DNA from: JBCCTX01 sp964468435
GTDB lineage: Bacteria; Bacteroidota; Bacteroidia; J057
DNA: 64,000 bases
Assembly (NCBI GenBank): GCA_964468435.1
Contig: CAYXVE010000001.1
Span: 251,299-315,298, forward strand
Direction of reading: 5' to 3'
Under the pieces are notes generated by a model, which ran no database searches, was not told the origin of the DNA, and worked only from the letters and a program-made list of their open reading frames with translations. Made by a program: the position numbers and the translations under genes. Positions 1-9,092 of the stretch are shown here, piece by piece; within the stretch, counting starts at the first letter, position 1, and each line of letters begins with the position of its first letter.

Positions 1-2
1 AA

Positions 3-539
3 AATCTGGCAGAATATATTACAGGTCTGAAAATCGTAGAGATGTGTGCAGACCTGAGCATCTTTGTTGAAGGTAGGCAGTTGGATGATGATGGAAATGT
101 ATTGTTGCGCTTTGACAATGGGGCAAGGGGAATACTGTATGCGAGTCAGATCTCTAATGGCGAGGAAAATGCGCTGGCAATACGTATTTATGGTGAGACG
201 GGTGGTCTGGAGTGGCATCAGATGGAACCCAATACGTTGATTCACAAGACCAATGACGGCACCCGGATTCTGAGGACTGGCGTAGGGGACCTATCTCCCA
301 AAGCACAAGCCAATACGCGCGTGCCTGCAGGTCATCCAGAGGGGTATCTGGAAGCTTTTGCCAATATTTACAAGAATTTTGCCCGTGCTTTGCGCAGCAA
401 ACTCAAAGGCGAGACGCCTAGTCCGATGGACATGGATTTCCCTACTGTCGAAGACGGTGTCAGAGGTATGGCTTTCATAGAGTCTGTTGTAGAGTCCAGC
501 AATAGCGACCAGAAATGGTATCCGTTTAAGAAGTATTAA
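3..539 (+). CDS. Gfo/Idh/MocA-family oxidoreductase, C-terminal part
   Basis: This is the 3' end of a gene whose start lies before the window. The frame is open from base 3, and the residues before the first ATG at 42 (E-Y-I-T-G-L-K) already belong to the protein. The visible part has the alternating beta-strand character of the C-terminal half of NAD(P)-dependent Gfo/Idh/MocA dehydrogenases: a stretch reading VEGRQLDDDGNVLLRFDNG, then GETGGLEW, then a helix around AFANIYKNFARAL. The Rossmann domain is missing, so cofactor and substrate cannot be judged. Its position next to gluconate genes suggests sugar or inositol oxidation, but those genes point the other way and a hairpin separates them. 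Confidence 0.8.
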   Translation, partial: NLAEYITGLKIVEMCADLSIFVEGRQLDDDGNVLLRFDNGARGILYASQISNGEENALAIRIYGETGGLEWHQMEPNTLIHKTNDGTRILRTGVGDLSPKAQANTRVPAGHPEGYLEAFANIYKNFARALRSKLKGETPSPMDMDFPTVEDGVRGMAFIESVVESSNSDQKWYPFKKY

Positions 540-584
540 TGAGTGTCACTGGCTCGTAGTTCGTCGTAAGTAGTCTACAACAGT

Positions 585-603
585 AAAAACCTAGTAGGTT
601 TTT
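585..603. terminator. Bidirectional hairpin terminator
   Basis: A perfect 8-bp stem (AAAAACCT / AGGTTTTT) with a 3-nt AGT loop lies between two convergent genes. It has an A-tract on one side and a T-tract on the other, so it can end transcription from both the oxidoreductase and the gluconate permease. Confidence 0.6.
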
Positions 604-639
604 CAACCTCATGAGCTACTTTCTATGGTCTACGAGCTA

Positions 640-1962
640 TTATCCCACCCAGATCTGCATAACAAACACACCAGCCAGTCCCACGAGTGATACGATCGTT
701 TCCATAAGGGTCCAGGAACTCAGCGTTTGCCAGACGTCTAGATTAAAATACTCTTTAAACATCCAGAAACCTGTATCATTGACATGCGACAGGGTCAAGC
801 TACCTGCTCCTGTTGCCAGGACCATGAGTTCGGGGCTGATGCCCGTAGCAGCGATCAGTGGCAGTACGATACCTCCAGCAGTGATGGCAGCCACGGTGGC
901 TGAGCCCAGCGATACTCTCAGTGCTGCTGCGATGATCCAAGCCAGGAACAAGGGTGAGAGGGAAGAGTCTTTGAGTTGCTCTGCTATGTAGTCGCCTACA
1001 CCACTATCAATAAGCACCTGCTTGAAGGCACCTCCACCAGATATGATGAGCAGGATCATGGCTATTCCACCGATGGATTCTCTAATGGAATCCATAATGC
1101 GCGTCATACTTCTACCGCGCCATTTACCTAATGTGAAAATCGCCACCAAAACGGATAAAAAAAGTGCAATGATCGGATCGCCTAGAAAGCCCAGTATTTT
1201 TCCTGCTAGGCTTCCCTCTGCAATAAACCATCCAGATATTGTATCAGCCAGGATGAGTACCACAGGAAAGAGCGCTGTAAAGAGGCTAATGCCTATGCTG
1301 GGTAGTTCTGATTCGGGGAGAGGGTCTGAAACAAACAGTTTGGGTATGGGGATATTTCTGATTCTGGAGAGGAAATTGCCCAGCACCACACCTGCCAATA
1401 GGATAGCAGGTATTGCCAGGATTATTCCATATATAAGCGTTTGTCCAAAGTCCGCACCAAACATATTGACCAGGGTAGTGGGACCAGGATGTGGCGGTAA
1501 AAAGCCATGTGTAACGGACAGTGAAGCAATCATGGGTATCCCCACATAGAGTAAGGGTAGTCCTGTAGTCTGGGCTACGGTAAATACCAATGGTATCAGA
1601 ATCACGAAGCCTGCACTGTAAAACATCGGAATCCCTACAATGAAGCCTGTGATGACCAGTGCCCACTGGACGTATTTTTTTCCGAATTTATCAATTAAAA
1701 AACCCGTTATCCGTTGTGCTGCCCCACTGTCTCCTACCAGTTTTCCTAGCATAGCCCCAAAACCCAAAATCAAAACCAGATATCCCAATGTGTCTCCTAT
1801 ACCATTCTGTACAGATGCCACAACCGCTTCTATTTCCATACCTTCAGCCAGTCCTACCAATATGGACACCAGTATAAGTGATAAAAAGGCATTGAGTTTA
1901 GCGCCGGCGATAAGCAATAATAAAAGCAAGATGCCAGCAATGACAATCAGAATAGAGATCAT
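640..1962 (-). CDS. gntP: GntP-family gluconate:H+ symporter
   Basis: A 440-residue, almost wholly hydrophobic protein with about 12 membrane segments, the normal size for the GntP family of gluconate/sugar-acid proton symporters. Family-like stretches include the N-terminal helix rich in L/I, GFGAMLGKLVGDSGAAQRI near residue 70, a P-rich loop HGFLPPHPGPT near 155, and SLTLSHVNDTGFWMFKEY near the C-terminus, all typical of gluconate permeases. Its ATG overlaps the stop of the upstream gluconokinase gene by 4 bp (ATGA), so the two are translationally coupled and presumably import and phosphorylate the same sugar acid. Exact substrate (gluconate or a related aldonate) is inferred from the kinase. 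Confidence 0.93.
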   Translation of the reverse strand: MISILIVIAGILLLLLLIAGAKLNAFLSLILVSILVGLAEGMEIEAVVASVQNGIGDTLGYLVLILGFGAMLGKLVGDSGAAQRITGFLIDKFGKKYVQWALVITGFIVGIPMFYSAGFVILIPLVFTVAQTTGLPLLYVGIPMIASLSVTHGFLPPHPGPTTLVNMFGADFGQTLIYGIILAIPAILLAGVVLGNFLSRIRNIPIPKLFVSDPLPESELPSIGISLFTALFPVVLILADTISGWFIAEGSLAGKILGFLGDPIIALFLSVLVAIFTLGKWRGRSMTRIMDSIRESIGGIAMILLIISGGGAFKQVLIDSGVGDYIAEQLKDSSLSPLFLAWIIAAALRVSLGSATVAAITAGGIVLPLIAATGISPELMVLATGAGSLTLSHVNDTGFWMFKEYFNLDVWQTLSSWTLMETIVSLVGLAGVFVMQIWVG

Positions 1963-3452
1963 GAAATAAGATGGTTTAAGCGAGCAAATTCTTGTTTGAG
2001 TATGGGATAGAGATTTTGAAATATTTCAAAATAAGATCGATAAATACTTTGTTTTTCCGGATCAGGATGGAATTTATGTGTTAAATTAAAGTTAAAAGGT
2101 AGATCCTGAAAAGAGGATACCTGGCCAAATGCTTTCATAGCTACAAAGACTGCACCTAGTGCAGAACTCTGCACTGAGTCTGGAATACAGATTTCCTTTT
2201 CAAATATATCTGTCATCATCCGAACCCATTGCTGCGACTTGGCAAATCCGCCGCTTACGTAGACTTTATGATAGGGGCAATGAACTTCTTCTAGCGCCAA
2301 CCCAACCCAGTAGAGGTTGAAAACAATGCCTTCCATAACGGATCTTGCAAAATGTTGGACCGTATGAACAGACCTTAAGCCAAAAAATATCCCTCTTGTT
2401 ATGGAATCCCAATGCGGGGAACGCTCGCCCATAAGATAAGGCATGCATATCAATCCTTCGCTACCAGGAGGAATAGTCTCCACGACTGTGGCAATGTAAT
2501 CATTCCAGTCATTTACCTCCGGGGCAAAGTTTTTCATAAACCATTCGAGCGCCTTGCCACCATTATTAATAGCTCCCCCAATAAGGTAGTTTTCCTGATC
2601 CAGAATATAACAAAAAAGACGCATCTGATCATCTGTTATGGGCTTATCAGCAAACATGCGAATTGCTCCACTGGTACCGATAGTTACGGTAGCCTCATCG
2701 CGTTGTATGCTTCCTGTACCTAGGTTTGCTAGACATCCATCACTGGCACCTATGACAAGTGGTGTGTCAGGAGATACCCCCATTTTTTCTGCATAATTAT
2801 TTGCTATACCCTGGTGGATGTGGGTAATTGGAACCAGATCAGCAAGACGGTCAGGCAGGATGCTTAGATAATCTAGTGCGAGATCGCACCACTTGAAAAG
2901 ATGTATGTCCATTAGCCCTGTAGCAGATGCAATAGAGTAATCTACTTCATACTTGCTAGTGAGGCGATACCAGATGAATTCCTTGATGGAAATAAATTTG
3001 TAGGATTGATCATATATTTCAGACAAGTTATCCCTGATCCATGCTATTTTACAGAGTGGGCTCATGGGGTGAATGGGAGTACCTGTCCGTTTATAAACCT
3101 TCATGCCCAGATCCATAATAAGCAATTTATCCGCATATTTCTGGCTTCTTGTATCTGCCCAGGTAATTAGGGGTGTTAGTGGATTTCCCTGATAGTCGAC
3201 AGCTACTAGGGTATGCATGGCGGCGCTAAAGGATATACCTGTAAGCTGGTCTTTGACACATTGGCTATTGACTTCTGAGATAGCGTCAAGGGTCTGCTGA
3301 AAAATATCTTCCGGTCGTTGTTCATAGTAACCAGACCTAGGATGATCCAGCGGATAATGCCGGGTGGAATCAGCTAGTACTATGCCTTCCATACTCACAG
3401 CAATACATTTCACAGAGGTAGTACCTATATCGACACCGATCAAATAATTCAT
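1959..3452 (-). CDS. gntK: Gluconokinase, FGGY family
   Basis: FGGY carbohydrate kinase that would convert gluconate to 6-phosphogluconate with ATP. The start used is the ATG at 3452, because the first beta-strand MNYLIGVDIGTTSVKCI begins there. An ATG at 3467 and one at 3497 would add 5 or 15 residues with no family counterpart. Visible family features are the phosphate-1 loop DIGTTSVK, the AMHTLVAVD segment, GASDGCLANLG (phosphate-2 region), GTSGAIR, and the C-terminal VSGGFAKSQQW adenosine motif. Length (about 497 residues) fits bacterial FGGY gluconokinases. It is the first gene of the operon with the permease; no regulator gene is adjacent. Confidence 0.92.
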   Translation of the reverse strand: MNYLIGVDIGTTSVKCIAVSMEGIVLADSTRHYPLDHPRSGYYEQRPEDIFQQTLDAISEVNSQCVKDQLTGISFSAAMHTLVAVDYQGNPLTPLITWADTRSQKYADKLLIMDLGMKVYKRTGTPIHPMSPLCKIAWIRDNLSEIYDQSYKFISIKEFIWYRLTSKYEVDYSIASATGLMDIHLFKWCDLALDYLSILPDRLADLVPITHIHQGIANNYAEKMGVSPDTPLVIGASDGCLANLGTGSIQRDEATVTIGTSGAIRMFADKPITDDQMRLFCYILDQENYLIGGAINNGGKALEWFMKNFAPEVNDWNDYIATVVETIPPGSEGLICMPYLMGERSPHWDSITRGIFFGLRSVHTVQHFARSVMEGIVFNLYWVGLALEEVHCPYHKVYVSGGFAKSQQWVRMMTDIFEKEICIPDSVQSSALGAVFVAMKAFGQVSSFQDLPFNFNLTHKFHPDPEKQSIYRSYFEIFQNLYPILKQEFARLNHLIS

Positions 3453-3595
3453 CGCTTTTATTTCCATCAAAATACATGTAGATTTGATTAATAGCAATTA
3501 ATAGTGGATAGCTGGTGGCTCGTAGGAGATAGCCTAAAATAGTAGCTCAAGTTATCAATTTTATGATTTGCCAACCTCAAACTTACATTTTACTT

Positions 3596-4699
3596 ATGGA
3601 ATGGTATGAAGTGGAAAACATCGACGAGATTGATTCTCCTGCCTTATTGATTTACAAGGATCGCATGATCAGTAACATACATCTTGCCATCGACATATCG
3701 GGGGATAAGCATCGGCTTCGTCCACATGTGAAGACTCATAAAATTCCAGAGGTCATTCGTATACACATAGAGTTGGGCATTGATAAATTTAAATGTGCTA
3801 CTATTGCAGAGGCAGAAATGGTGGCTGAAGCAGGGGGTAGGGACATCCTGCTGGCACATCAGCCCACAGGGCCCAAAATCTGGCGCCTTGTACAATTGGC
3901 TATGGATTATCCCCAGGTAAAATTTTCAACTCTGATTGATGATAGCGGTATCCTGAAAGACCTTTCGGATTTATGCCAGCAACACGATGTGTTTATAGGG
4001 ATCTGGTTGGATATCGACAACGGTATGCACCGGAGTGGTATAGAGCCAGGAACATTAGCAGTGGATCTCTATCAGTGGGTGGAGGAATTGCCATTCGTGT
4101 ATCCCATGGGTTTGCATGTATATGACGGACACCTGCGGAGCACAGATTTCGAGGAGCGCAAAAGTCGCTCCGACGAAGGCTTTGAACTTGTATACCAGCT
4201 AACCATGCAGCTACAGGAAAAACATCTGAAGGTGCCTTCTATACTTGCGGGAGGTACTCCTACTTTTCCCGTTCATGCTCAGCGGGATTCTGTGGAGTTG
4301 AGCCCTGGAACCTATATTTTCTGGGATTTTGGTTACGGTGATATATTGCCGGACCTCAAATTCCAGCATGCAGCGGTATTAGCGACCAGGATTATCAGTA
4401 GACCTGGTTCAAATAGGGTATGTGTAGATCTGGGACATAAAGCCATTGCTGCTGAAAAACCTCATCCCCGTGTGAGATGGCTGAATGTACAGGCTGATAA
4501 ATTTCTCATACACAGTGAAGAACACCTGGTATTCGAAAGTCCGGAAGCCAGCAAGTTTCAGGTGGGAGATGTGGTATATGGAATACCTGTACATATATGT
4601 CCCACCGTTGCGCTACATCAACAAGTATATGTAGTGGAAGATCACCAAGTACATGAGCAATGGACCGTGTTGGCAAGAAACAGGAAACTAAGTATTTGA
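3596..4699 (+). CDS. D-threonine aldolase-like PLP enzyme (alanine-racemase fold)
   Basis: Fold-type III PLP enzyme of the D-threonine aldolase / D-serine dehydratase-like family, about 367 residues. The PLP lysine sits in RPHVKTHK, which opens the (beta/alpha)8 barrel. GGTPTFP and LSPGTYIFWD are the family's phosphate-binding and barrel-end motifs, and IPVHICPTV near the C-terminus holds the His/Cys that coordinate the metal in this family. The ATG at 3596 (MEWYEVENIDEIDSPALLIY) is preferred; an upstream ATG at 3563 would add 11 residues that do not resemble the family. It is divergent from the gluconokinase across a short spacer, and converges with trigger factor with only 21 bp between. 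The product would be glycine plus an aldehyde from a D-3-hydroxy amino acid; substrate not certain. Confidence 0.85.
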   Translation: MEWYEVENIDEIDSPALLIYKDRMISNIHLAIDISGDKHRLRPHVKTHKIPEVIRIHIELGIDKFKCATIAEAEMVAEAGGRDILLAHQPTGPKIWRLVQLAMDYPQVKFSTLIDDSGILKDLSDLCQQHDVFIGIWLDIDNGMHRSGIEPGTLAVDLYQWVEELPFVYPMGLHVYDGHLRSTDFEERKSRSDEGFELVYQLTMQLQEKHLKVPSILAGGTPTFPVHAQRDSVELSPGTYIFWDFGYGDILPDLKFQHAAVLATRIISRPGSNRVCVDLGHKAIAAEKPHPRVRWLNVQADKFLIHSEEHLVFESPEASKFQVGDVVYGIPVHICPTVALHQQVYVVEDHQVHEQWTVLARNRKLSI

Positions 4700-4720
4700 G
4701 TCATGGAAATTATAATGTGC

Positions 4721-6121
4721 TCATGCATCAAGATTTGATTCTGCTTCTTCTTCTGCTTCTTGTTGTTTGAGGAATTCAGATAACGTAGTTTCTTCTGTCT
4801 TAATAGCTACTTTCTCTTTGAGAAAGCGAAATACTTTATCTTCAATCAGTCTACTGGATTGAGAATTGACAATCTCTGGATTTTGCATAACACTTTGGAT
4901 AAGGGTATCTTCTTGGTCCTGCGGAATATCGGGACTATATTGTTTATAAAGGGTTAGGATTGCCGATTTGAGCTCGTTTTCTGTGATATCTACTTCGGGA
5001 TTTTCTTTTCTGATTTTATCCACGATCAGGGTCCATCTCATGGAGCGGGCATAAGATTCGTAGGAATGTTCAAGCTCATGTTCTGACATTTCCTTTTTTT
5101 GCTCTGCTTGATGCAGTTTTTCTAGAAATGAATCTGGAAGATCAACCGGGTGAAGTTCAAAGAGTTTATCTCGAATTTTGTGATTCACACCTGCAGCAAG
5201 TTCCTGGTCCCATTCTTTTTTCAGCATGTCGCTGAATTTTTTACGGAATTCCTCTTCTGTGATTTCTTCCGCTGCCTCACCTTGTGCCTGTCCGTAGGGA
5301 TAGATAACATTATTAAAAAATGTAGGATTGATTTCTGCTTTAGTAAGCCGATTGATGCGTTTGATGGTAAAAGCAAGTTTTTTGGTTTTGACCTCCTGCC
5401 ATTCGTGAGTTTCCATGAAAAGCAATTCAGCTACTTTTTCATCACTTTTATCAAGCTTTTCAGGAGACCAAACTACCGTATATTCCAGTTCTTTACCTGT
5501 AAATTCAGCCAATGCTTCTGGATTTTCGATCCGGGAGGGGTTGAGGACGATCATTTTTTCAAAACCATCTTCAAGCTCATTTCCCTCTTCATCGGTTTCA
5601 AAGAGCTTTCCATAGATAACATCGCCATCTGCTACCTGTTCTGGGTTCTGAACTTCACCATGGCGGTCTCGCTGAATTTCAATTTCCTGATCTAGATATT
5701 CATCATCGACAACTATCTCGTAGCGAGTAAACTCACCCAATTCATCGAGATTCAATTCAAACTCGGGGGCTAATCCAACCTCATAGGTAAATTCCAGTTC
5801 CTTATTCAATTCCAGATCAAAATAGTCTTCATCCTTTTGATCTATAGGAATAGGGTTACCCAGTATATCTAGCTTCTGATTATCAATATAGTCAAATAGC
5901 TCCTGTTGTAGGATCTTGTTGAGTTCCTCAATCATGACGGATTTGCCGATCATCTTTTTGATCATATTCAATGGTACCTTTCCAGGACGAAATCCAGGCA
6001 GGCTGGCCTTTTTGGCCTGCTCTCTGAGAATCTTGAGAACAGGTTCCTTGTAGTCCTCAGGTTGCAGGTGTATGGTGATCTCTGCTATCAAATCTGCTGT
6101 ATACTGTTGCGTAATATTCAA
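4721..6121 (-). CDS. tig: Trigger factor, ribosome-associated chaperone
   Basis: A 466-residue trigger factor: an N-terminal ribosome-binding domain with the signature GFRPGKVP (residues 43-50) in the loop that docks to ribosomal protein L23, a middle PPIase-like domain, and a long helical C-terminal chaperone domain ending in an acidic tail. The start codon is TTG at 6121-6119. The reading frame has no ATG between the preceding in-frame stop and residue 53, while the first strand (NITQQYTADLIAEITIHL) is exactly the expected trigger-factor N-terminus. As in other Bacteroidota, the middle domain is divergent. It is transcribed towards the D-threonine-aldolase gene and lies downstream of a tRNA-Leu on the same strand. 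Confidence 0.96.
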   Translation of the reverse strand: MNITQQYTADLIAEITIHLQPEDYKEPVLKILREQAKKASLPGFRPGKVPLNMIKKMIGKSVMIEELNKILQQELFDYIDNQKLDILGNPIPIDQKDEDYFDLELNKELEFTYEVGLAPEFELNLDELGEFTRYEIVVDDEYLDQEIEIQRDRHGEVQNPEQVADGDVIYGKLFETDEEGNELEDGFEKMIVLNPSRIENPEALAEFTGKELEYTVVWSPEKLDKSDEKVAELLFMETHEWQEVKTKKLAFTIKRINRLTKAEINPTFFNNVIYPYGQAQGEAAEEITEEEFRKKFSDMLKKEWDQELAAGVNHKIRDKLFELHPVDLPDSFLEKLHQAEQKKEMSEHELEHSYESYARSMRWTLIVDKIRKENPEVDITENELKSAILTLYKQYSPDIPQDQEDTLIQSVMQNPEIVNSQSSRLIEDKVFRFLKEKVAIKTEETTLSEFLKQQEAEEEAESNLDA

Positions 6122-6205
6122 TGTAACGTATGTTTAATTTAAAAAAATCGCCAATGAAGCTTTCACTGGCGAATATCTGTTTACTGATCCGGTAGTATCG
6201 TTAGG

Positions 6206-6287
6206 TGCGGATGGAGGGACTCGAACCCCCACGCCTTGCGGCACTAGATCCTAAATCTAGCGCGTCTACCAATTTCGCCACATCCGC
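6206..6287 (-). tRNA. tRNA-Leu (anticodon TAG)
   Basis: Cloverleaf read on the minus strand: 7-bp acceptor GCGGATG/CATCCGC with discriminator A at 6206, D-arm with AATTGGTAGA, anticodon stem CTAGA/TCTAG enclosing the loop TTTAGGA (anticodon TAG), a long class II variable arm, and a T-arm with GGTTCGAGTCC. About 82 nt without CCA encoded. The long variable arm and anticodon identify leucine. Confidence 0.97.
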
Positions 6288-6320
6288 TTCCTCTTCATAT
6301 GCAGCCGCCTTTATGGACGG

Positions 6321-6328
6321 CAAAATTA
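6321..6328 (-). promoter_or_regulatory. Bacteroidota-type -7 element for tRNA-Leu
   Basis: Read on the minus strand this is TAATTTTG, matching the Bacteroidota sigma-ABfr -7 consensus TAnnTTTG, 33 nt before the tRNA 5' end. A clear -33 TTTG partner is not visible, so this is tentative. Confidence 0.35.
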
Positions 6329-6437
6329 ACAATTAAAAATAAAATAAGAAATCTTTCTCGTAAAGTGTGATATTTTACGAGTATACTTTATTATATACCT
6401 TACGTATAAGGCATTAAAGAAAGAATAGGAACAGGTA

Positions 6438-8708
6438 ATGGAGGTTATTTCTACCATATCTTACGAAGAACAAATAGAGACTGCTTTCCAGGAGTTGCTC
6501 AGAGGTTTGCCTTCCATATCGGATTCACACAGGGAGGATGTAGAGCGGGCATTCCGTTTTGCACGTGATTCACATGAAGGCACAAAACGGAAAACGGGTG
6601 AACCTTATATCTTGCATCCACTGGCTGTAGCACATATTGTTGTGTTTGAAATAGGCCTGGAAGATCCAGTGTCTGCCATCTGTGCATTGCTGCACGATGT
6701 AGTGGAGGATACACATTTTGAACTCAATGATATTGAGCGAGAGTTTGGTTGCAAGGTACGGGAGATTATTGATGGACTGACCAAAATATCTGGTTCTATG
6801 GGTATAGCCAATAATTTTGACCGTACCCATTCAGCTCAGGCAGAAAATTTCCGCAAAATCCTGCTCACTATTTCTGACGATATACGGGTGGTGTTGATAA
6901 AACTGGCAGACCGCCTGCACAATATGCGCACCATGGGAGGGATGCGTCAGGATAAAATGCTTAAGAAGGTTTCAGAGACGCTCTATATTTATGCACCTCT
7001 GGCACATCGTCTTGGACTCTATGAGATCAAGACCGAGATGGAAGATCTTTCGCTAAAATACAGCCAACCAGGTGTATATGAAGAGATTCGGCAAAAAATC
7101 CGTGCTTCCAAAGCAGATGCACAGCGCTATATTGATCAGTTTATCGAGGGAATACGGTTTCAACTGGCTTCCACAGGACTGAAATTTACAGTCAAGAGCC
7201 GCTTTAAGTCTGTTTTTTCCGTTTATTCAAAAATGCAGCGAAAAAAACTGCCTTTTGAGGAGATTTATGATCTCTATGCCATTCGGATCATTCTGGAAAC
7301 TCGTGAAGGAAAGGAAAAAGCAGAATGCTGGTATGTATATGCTTTATTATCCAGTCTGTATCAACCCAATCCGAAGCGGATTCGGGACTGGATTACTGTT
7401 CCCAAAGCCAATGGGTATGAGTCTTTGCACACAACTCTTATGGGACCTGAAGGCAAATGGGTAGAAGTACAGATCCGTACGACTCGGATGGATGACATCG
7501 CGGAAAAAGGGATTGCTGCGCATTGGAAATACAAGGAAAATGGAGAGTTTAATGAAGACGTTTACAATGAATGGATCGCGCAGATCCGCCAGATTCTGGA
7601 GAACCCCAGCCTTGGAGCGCTGGAAGCGCTGAGAGAGTTCAAGGAAAATCTCCAGCCAGACGATGTCTTTGTTTTTACGCCCAAGGGTGAGATGATACGT
7701 CTGCCCAACCATGCTACGGCATTGGATTTTGCCTACAAGATCCATTCGCGGATCGGTGATATGGCTATCGGTGCCAAGGTAAACAACCATGTCGTAACCC
7801 TGGACTATATCGTGAAGCCGGGAGATCAGGTAGAGATTCTTACTTCGCGTAAGCAGGTGCCCCAGAAAGATTGGCTGCGATTTGTCAAGACTGCCCGGGC
7901 GAAGAATGCTATCAAGAATAGCCTGCGAAAGCAGCGCAAGGAATATATTGAGAAAGGTAAACGTATCTTCAGGTGGAGGTCTCGCAGTTATGCGATCGAC
8001 GAAGATCATCCTTACATGAAGGAGTTGCTTGCTTTTTTCATGGTCTCATCAATAGAGGAATTTTTTTATCGCTTAGGTAAGCGGCAAATTAACATAGCGC
8101 GTATAGCAGATTTTATTCGTCTGAAGGAAGCTGGCGAAGAAATTGACAGCGAATACATCGAAGAATGGGAGCGCAAGCACAAGCGTTTGGAGAAGCAGCT
8201 TAAAGAAGAGGGAGTAGATCCCCGTATGCTGGTTATTGCTACAGATCAGAATATAGATCACTACGTTTTGGCGGAATGTTGTAATCCCGTTTTCGGTGAC
8301 GAAATACTGGCATATGATGATGACGGGCAAATCGTGATCCATCGCACTTCATGCCAGGTGGCCATTGGGCTGATGTCTCAACATGGAGAGCGGATCATCC
8401 GCGCGCGGTGGAGTGATGATTCACAGCAACATATTACCTTTCTGGCTTCGATCAAGGTAGTGGGAGTAGATAAGCAGGGAATGTTGCACGATTTGATCCG
8501 CATTATCACAATGCAGATGAAGATAAATATCAGCAAGGTAATCATAGAGACCCAGGATGGGCTGTTTGAGGGATTATTTCACCTCTATGTACACAACACT
8601 CAGGAACTTGACGAAGTCATGTCCCGGATACACATGCTTCCACATGTATACACGGTGAGCAGGTCTACCAGTAAGGCAAGGCCCTTTGCCTTTGATGAGG
8701 AGGGGTGA
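6438..8708 (+). CDS. spoT: Bifunctional (p)ppGpp synthetase/hydrolase, RelA/SpoT type
   Basis: A 756-residue long-form Rel enzyme of the stringent response. Domain order: HD hydrolase (residues about 30-190) with the metal ligands intact (H60 in YILHP, H86-D87 and E90-D91 in LLHDVVEDT, D in LADRLHNMR); synthetase domain with RFKSVFSVYSKM and YDLYAIRI; TGS domain (VFVFTPKGEMIRLP); a helical/zinc-finger-type region with ECCNPVFGDEI; and a C-terminal ACT domain. Because the hydrolase residues are intact and synthetase motifs are present, both making and degrading (p)ppGpp is expected. It is flanked by two tRNA-Leu genes and ends in a strong hairpin. Start ATG at 6438 gives the usual N-terminus. 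Confidence 0.96.
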   Translation: MEVISTISYEEQIETAFQELLRGLPSISDSHREDVERAFRFARDSHEGTKRKTGEPYILHPLAVAHIVVFEIGLEDPVSAICALLHDVVEDTHFELNDIEREFGCKVREIIDGLTKISGSMGIANNFDRTHSAQAENFRKILLTISDDIRVVLIKLADRLHNMRTMGGMRQDKMLKKVSETLYIYAPLAHRLGLYEIKTEMEDLSLKYSQPGVYEEIRQKIRASKADAQRYIDQFIEGIRFQLASTGLKFTVKSRFKSVFSVYSKMQRKKLPFEEIYDLYAIRIILETREGKEKAECWYVYALLSSLYQPNPKRIRDWITVPKANGYESLHTTLMGPEGKWVEVQIRTTRMDDIAEKGIAAHWKYKENGEFNEDVYNEWIAQIRQILENPSLGALEALREFKENLQPDDVFVFTPKGEMIRLPNHATALDFAYKIHSRIGDMAIGAKVNNHVVTLDYIVKPGDQVEILTSRKQVPQKDWLRFVKTARAKNAIKNSLRKQRKEYIEKGKRIFRWRSRSYAIDEDHPYMKELLAFFMVSSIEEFFYRLGKRQINIARIADFIRLKEAGEEIDSEYIEEWERKHKRLEKQLKEEGVDPRMLVIATDQNIDHYVLAECCNPVFGDEILAYDDDGQIVIHRTSCQVAIGLMSQHGERIIRARWSDDSQQHITFLASIKVVGVDKQGMLHDLIRIITMQMKINISKVIIETQDGLFEGLFHLYVHNTQELDEVMSRIHMLPHVYTVSRSTSKARPFAFDEEG

Positions 8709-8783
8709 TTTAGACGCTAGATAAGGGATGACAGACTTCGGATCATGGATGCAAAAATATACTTGGCTATGTCGCAAGCGGTC

Positions 8784-8817
8784 TGGTTGGAAACCCTCAG
8801 TCGAGGGTTTCTAACCA
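8784..8817 (+). terminator. Hairpin terminator after spoT
   Basis: A 15-bp stem (one G-U pair in RNA) with a 4-nt AGTC loop, arms starting TGGTTGGAAACCCTC and ending GAGGGTTTCTAACCA, lies about 75 bp after the spoT stop. No long T-run follows, but it is the only strong hairpin in this 298-bp spacer. Confidence 0.55.
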
Positions 8818-8948
8818 AATATGATACTGTTTTAAGAACATTTAATAAGATTGAAAGAATTGTCTACACTCAGGGAAATGACTAACTAAAATTTGCCTTT
8901 TATTTCACTAAGAACCGCTTTCAGTAGCCCATAAACTATCACATTCAC

Positions 8949-8979
8949 TTGTGTAATACCTTTGCTTGCTGTACTTTTG
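8949..8979 (+). promoter_or_regulatory. Putative promoter of tRNA-Leu(TAA)
   Basis: TACTTTTG at 8972-8979 matches the Bacteroidota -7 consensus TAnnTTTG, with a TTG at 8949-8951 spaced 20 nt upstream as a -33 candidate. The tRNA starts 28 nt downstream. A second match, TACCTTTG at 8957-8964, overlaps and could be an alternative start. Confidence 0.5.
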
Positions 8980-9006
8980 CATTTACAAATGATCTTTTAC
9001 AAATGT

Positions 9007-9092
9007 GCCCGAGTGGTGGAATTGGTAGACACGCAAGACTTAAAATCTTGTGGCCAGTACTGGCCGTATCGGTTCGAGTCCGATCTCGGGTA
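9007..9092 (+). tRNA. tRNA-Leu (anticodon TAA)
   Basis: Acceptor GCCCGAG pairs with CTCGGGT (first pair G-U, as in the equivalent E. coli tRNA), discriminator A at 9092. Anticodon stem CAAGA/TCTTG holds the loop CTTAAAA (anticodon TAA). It has a long variable arm (GTGGCCAGTACTGGCCGTAT region) and the T-loop GGTTCGAGTCC. Class II tRNA, CCA not encoded. Confidence 0.97.

Noticed and set aside
1022..1549. Plus-strand 175-codon frame opposite the gluconate permease
   Set aside because: Antisense shadow of a strongly hydrophobic gene; no independent evidence.
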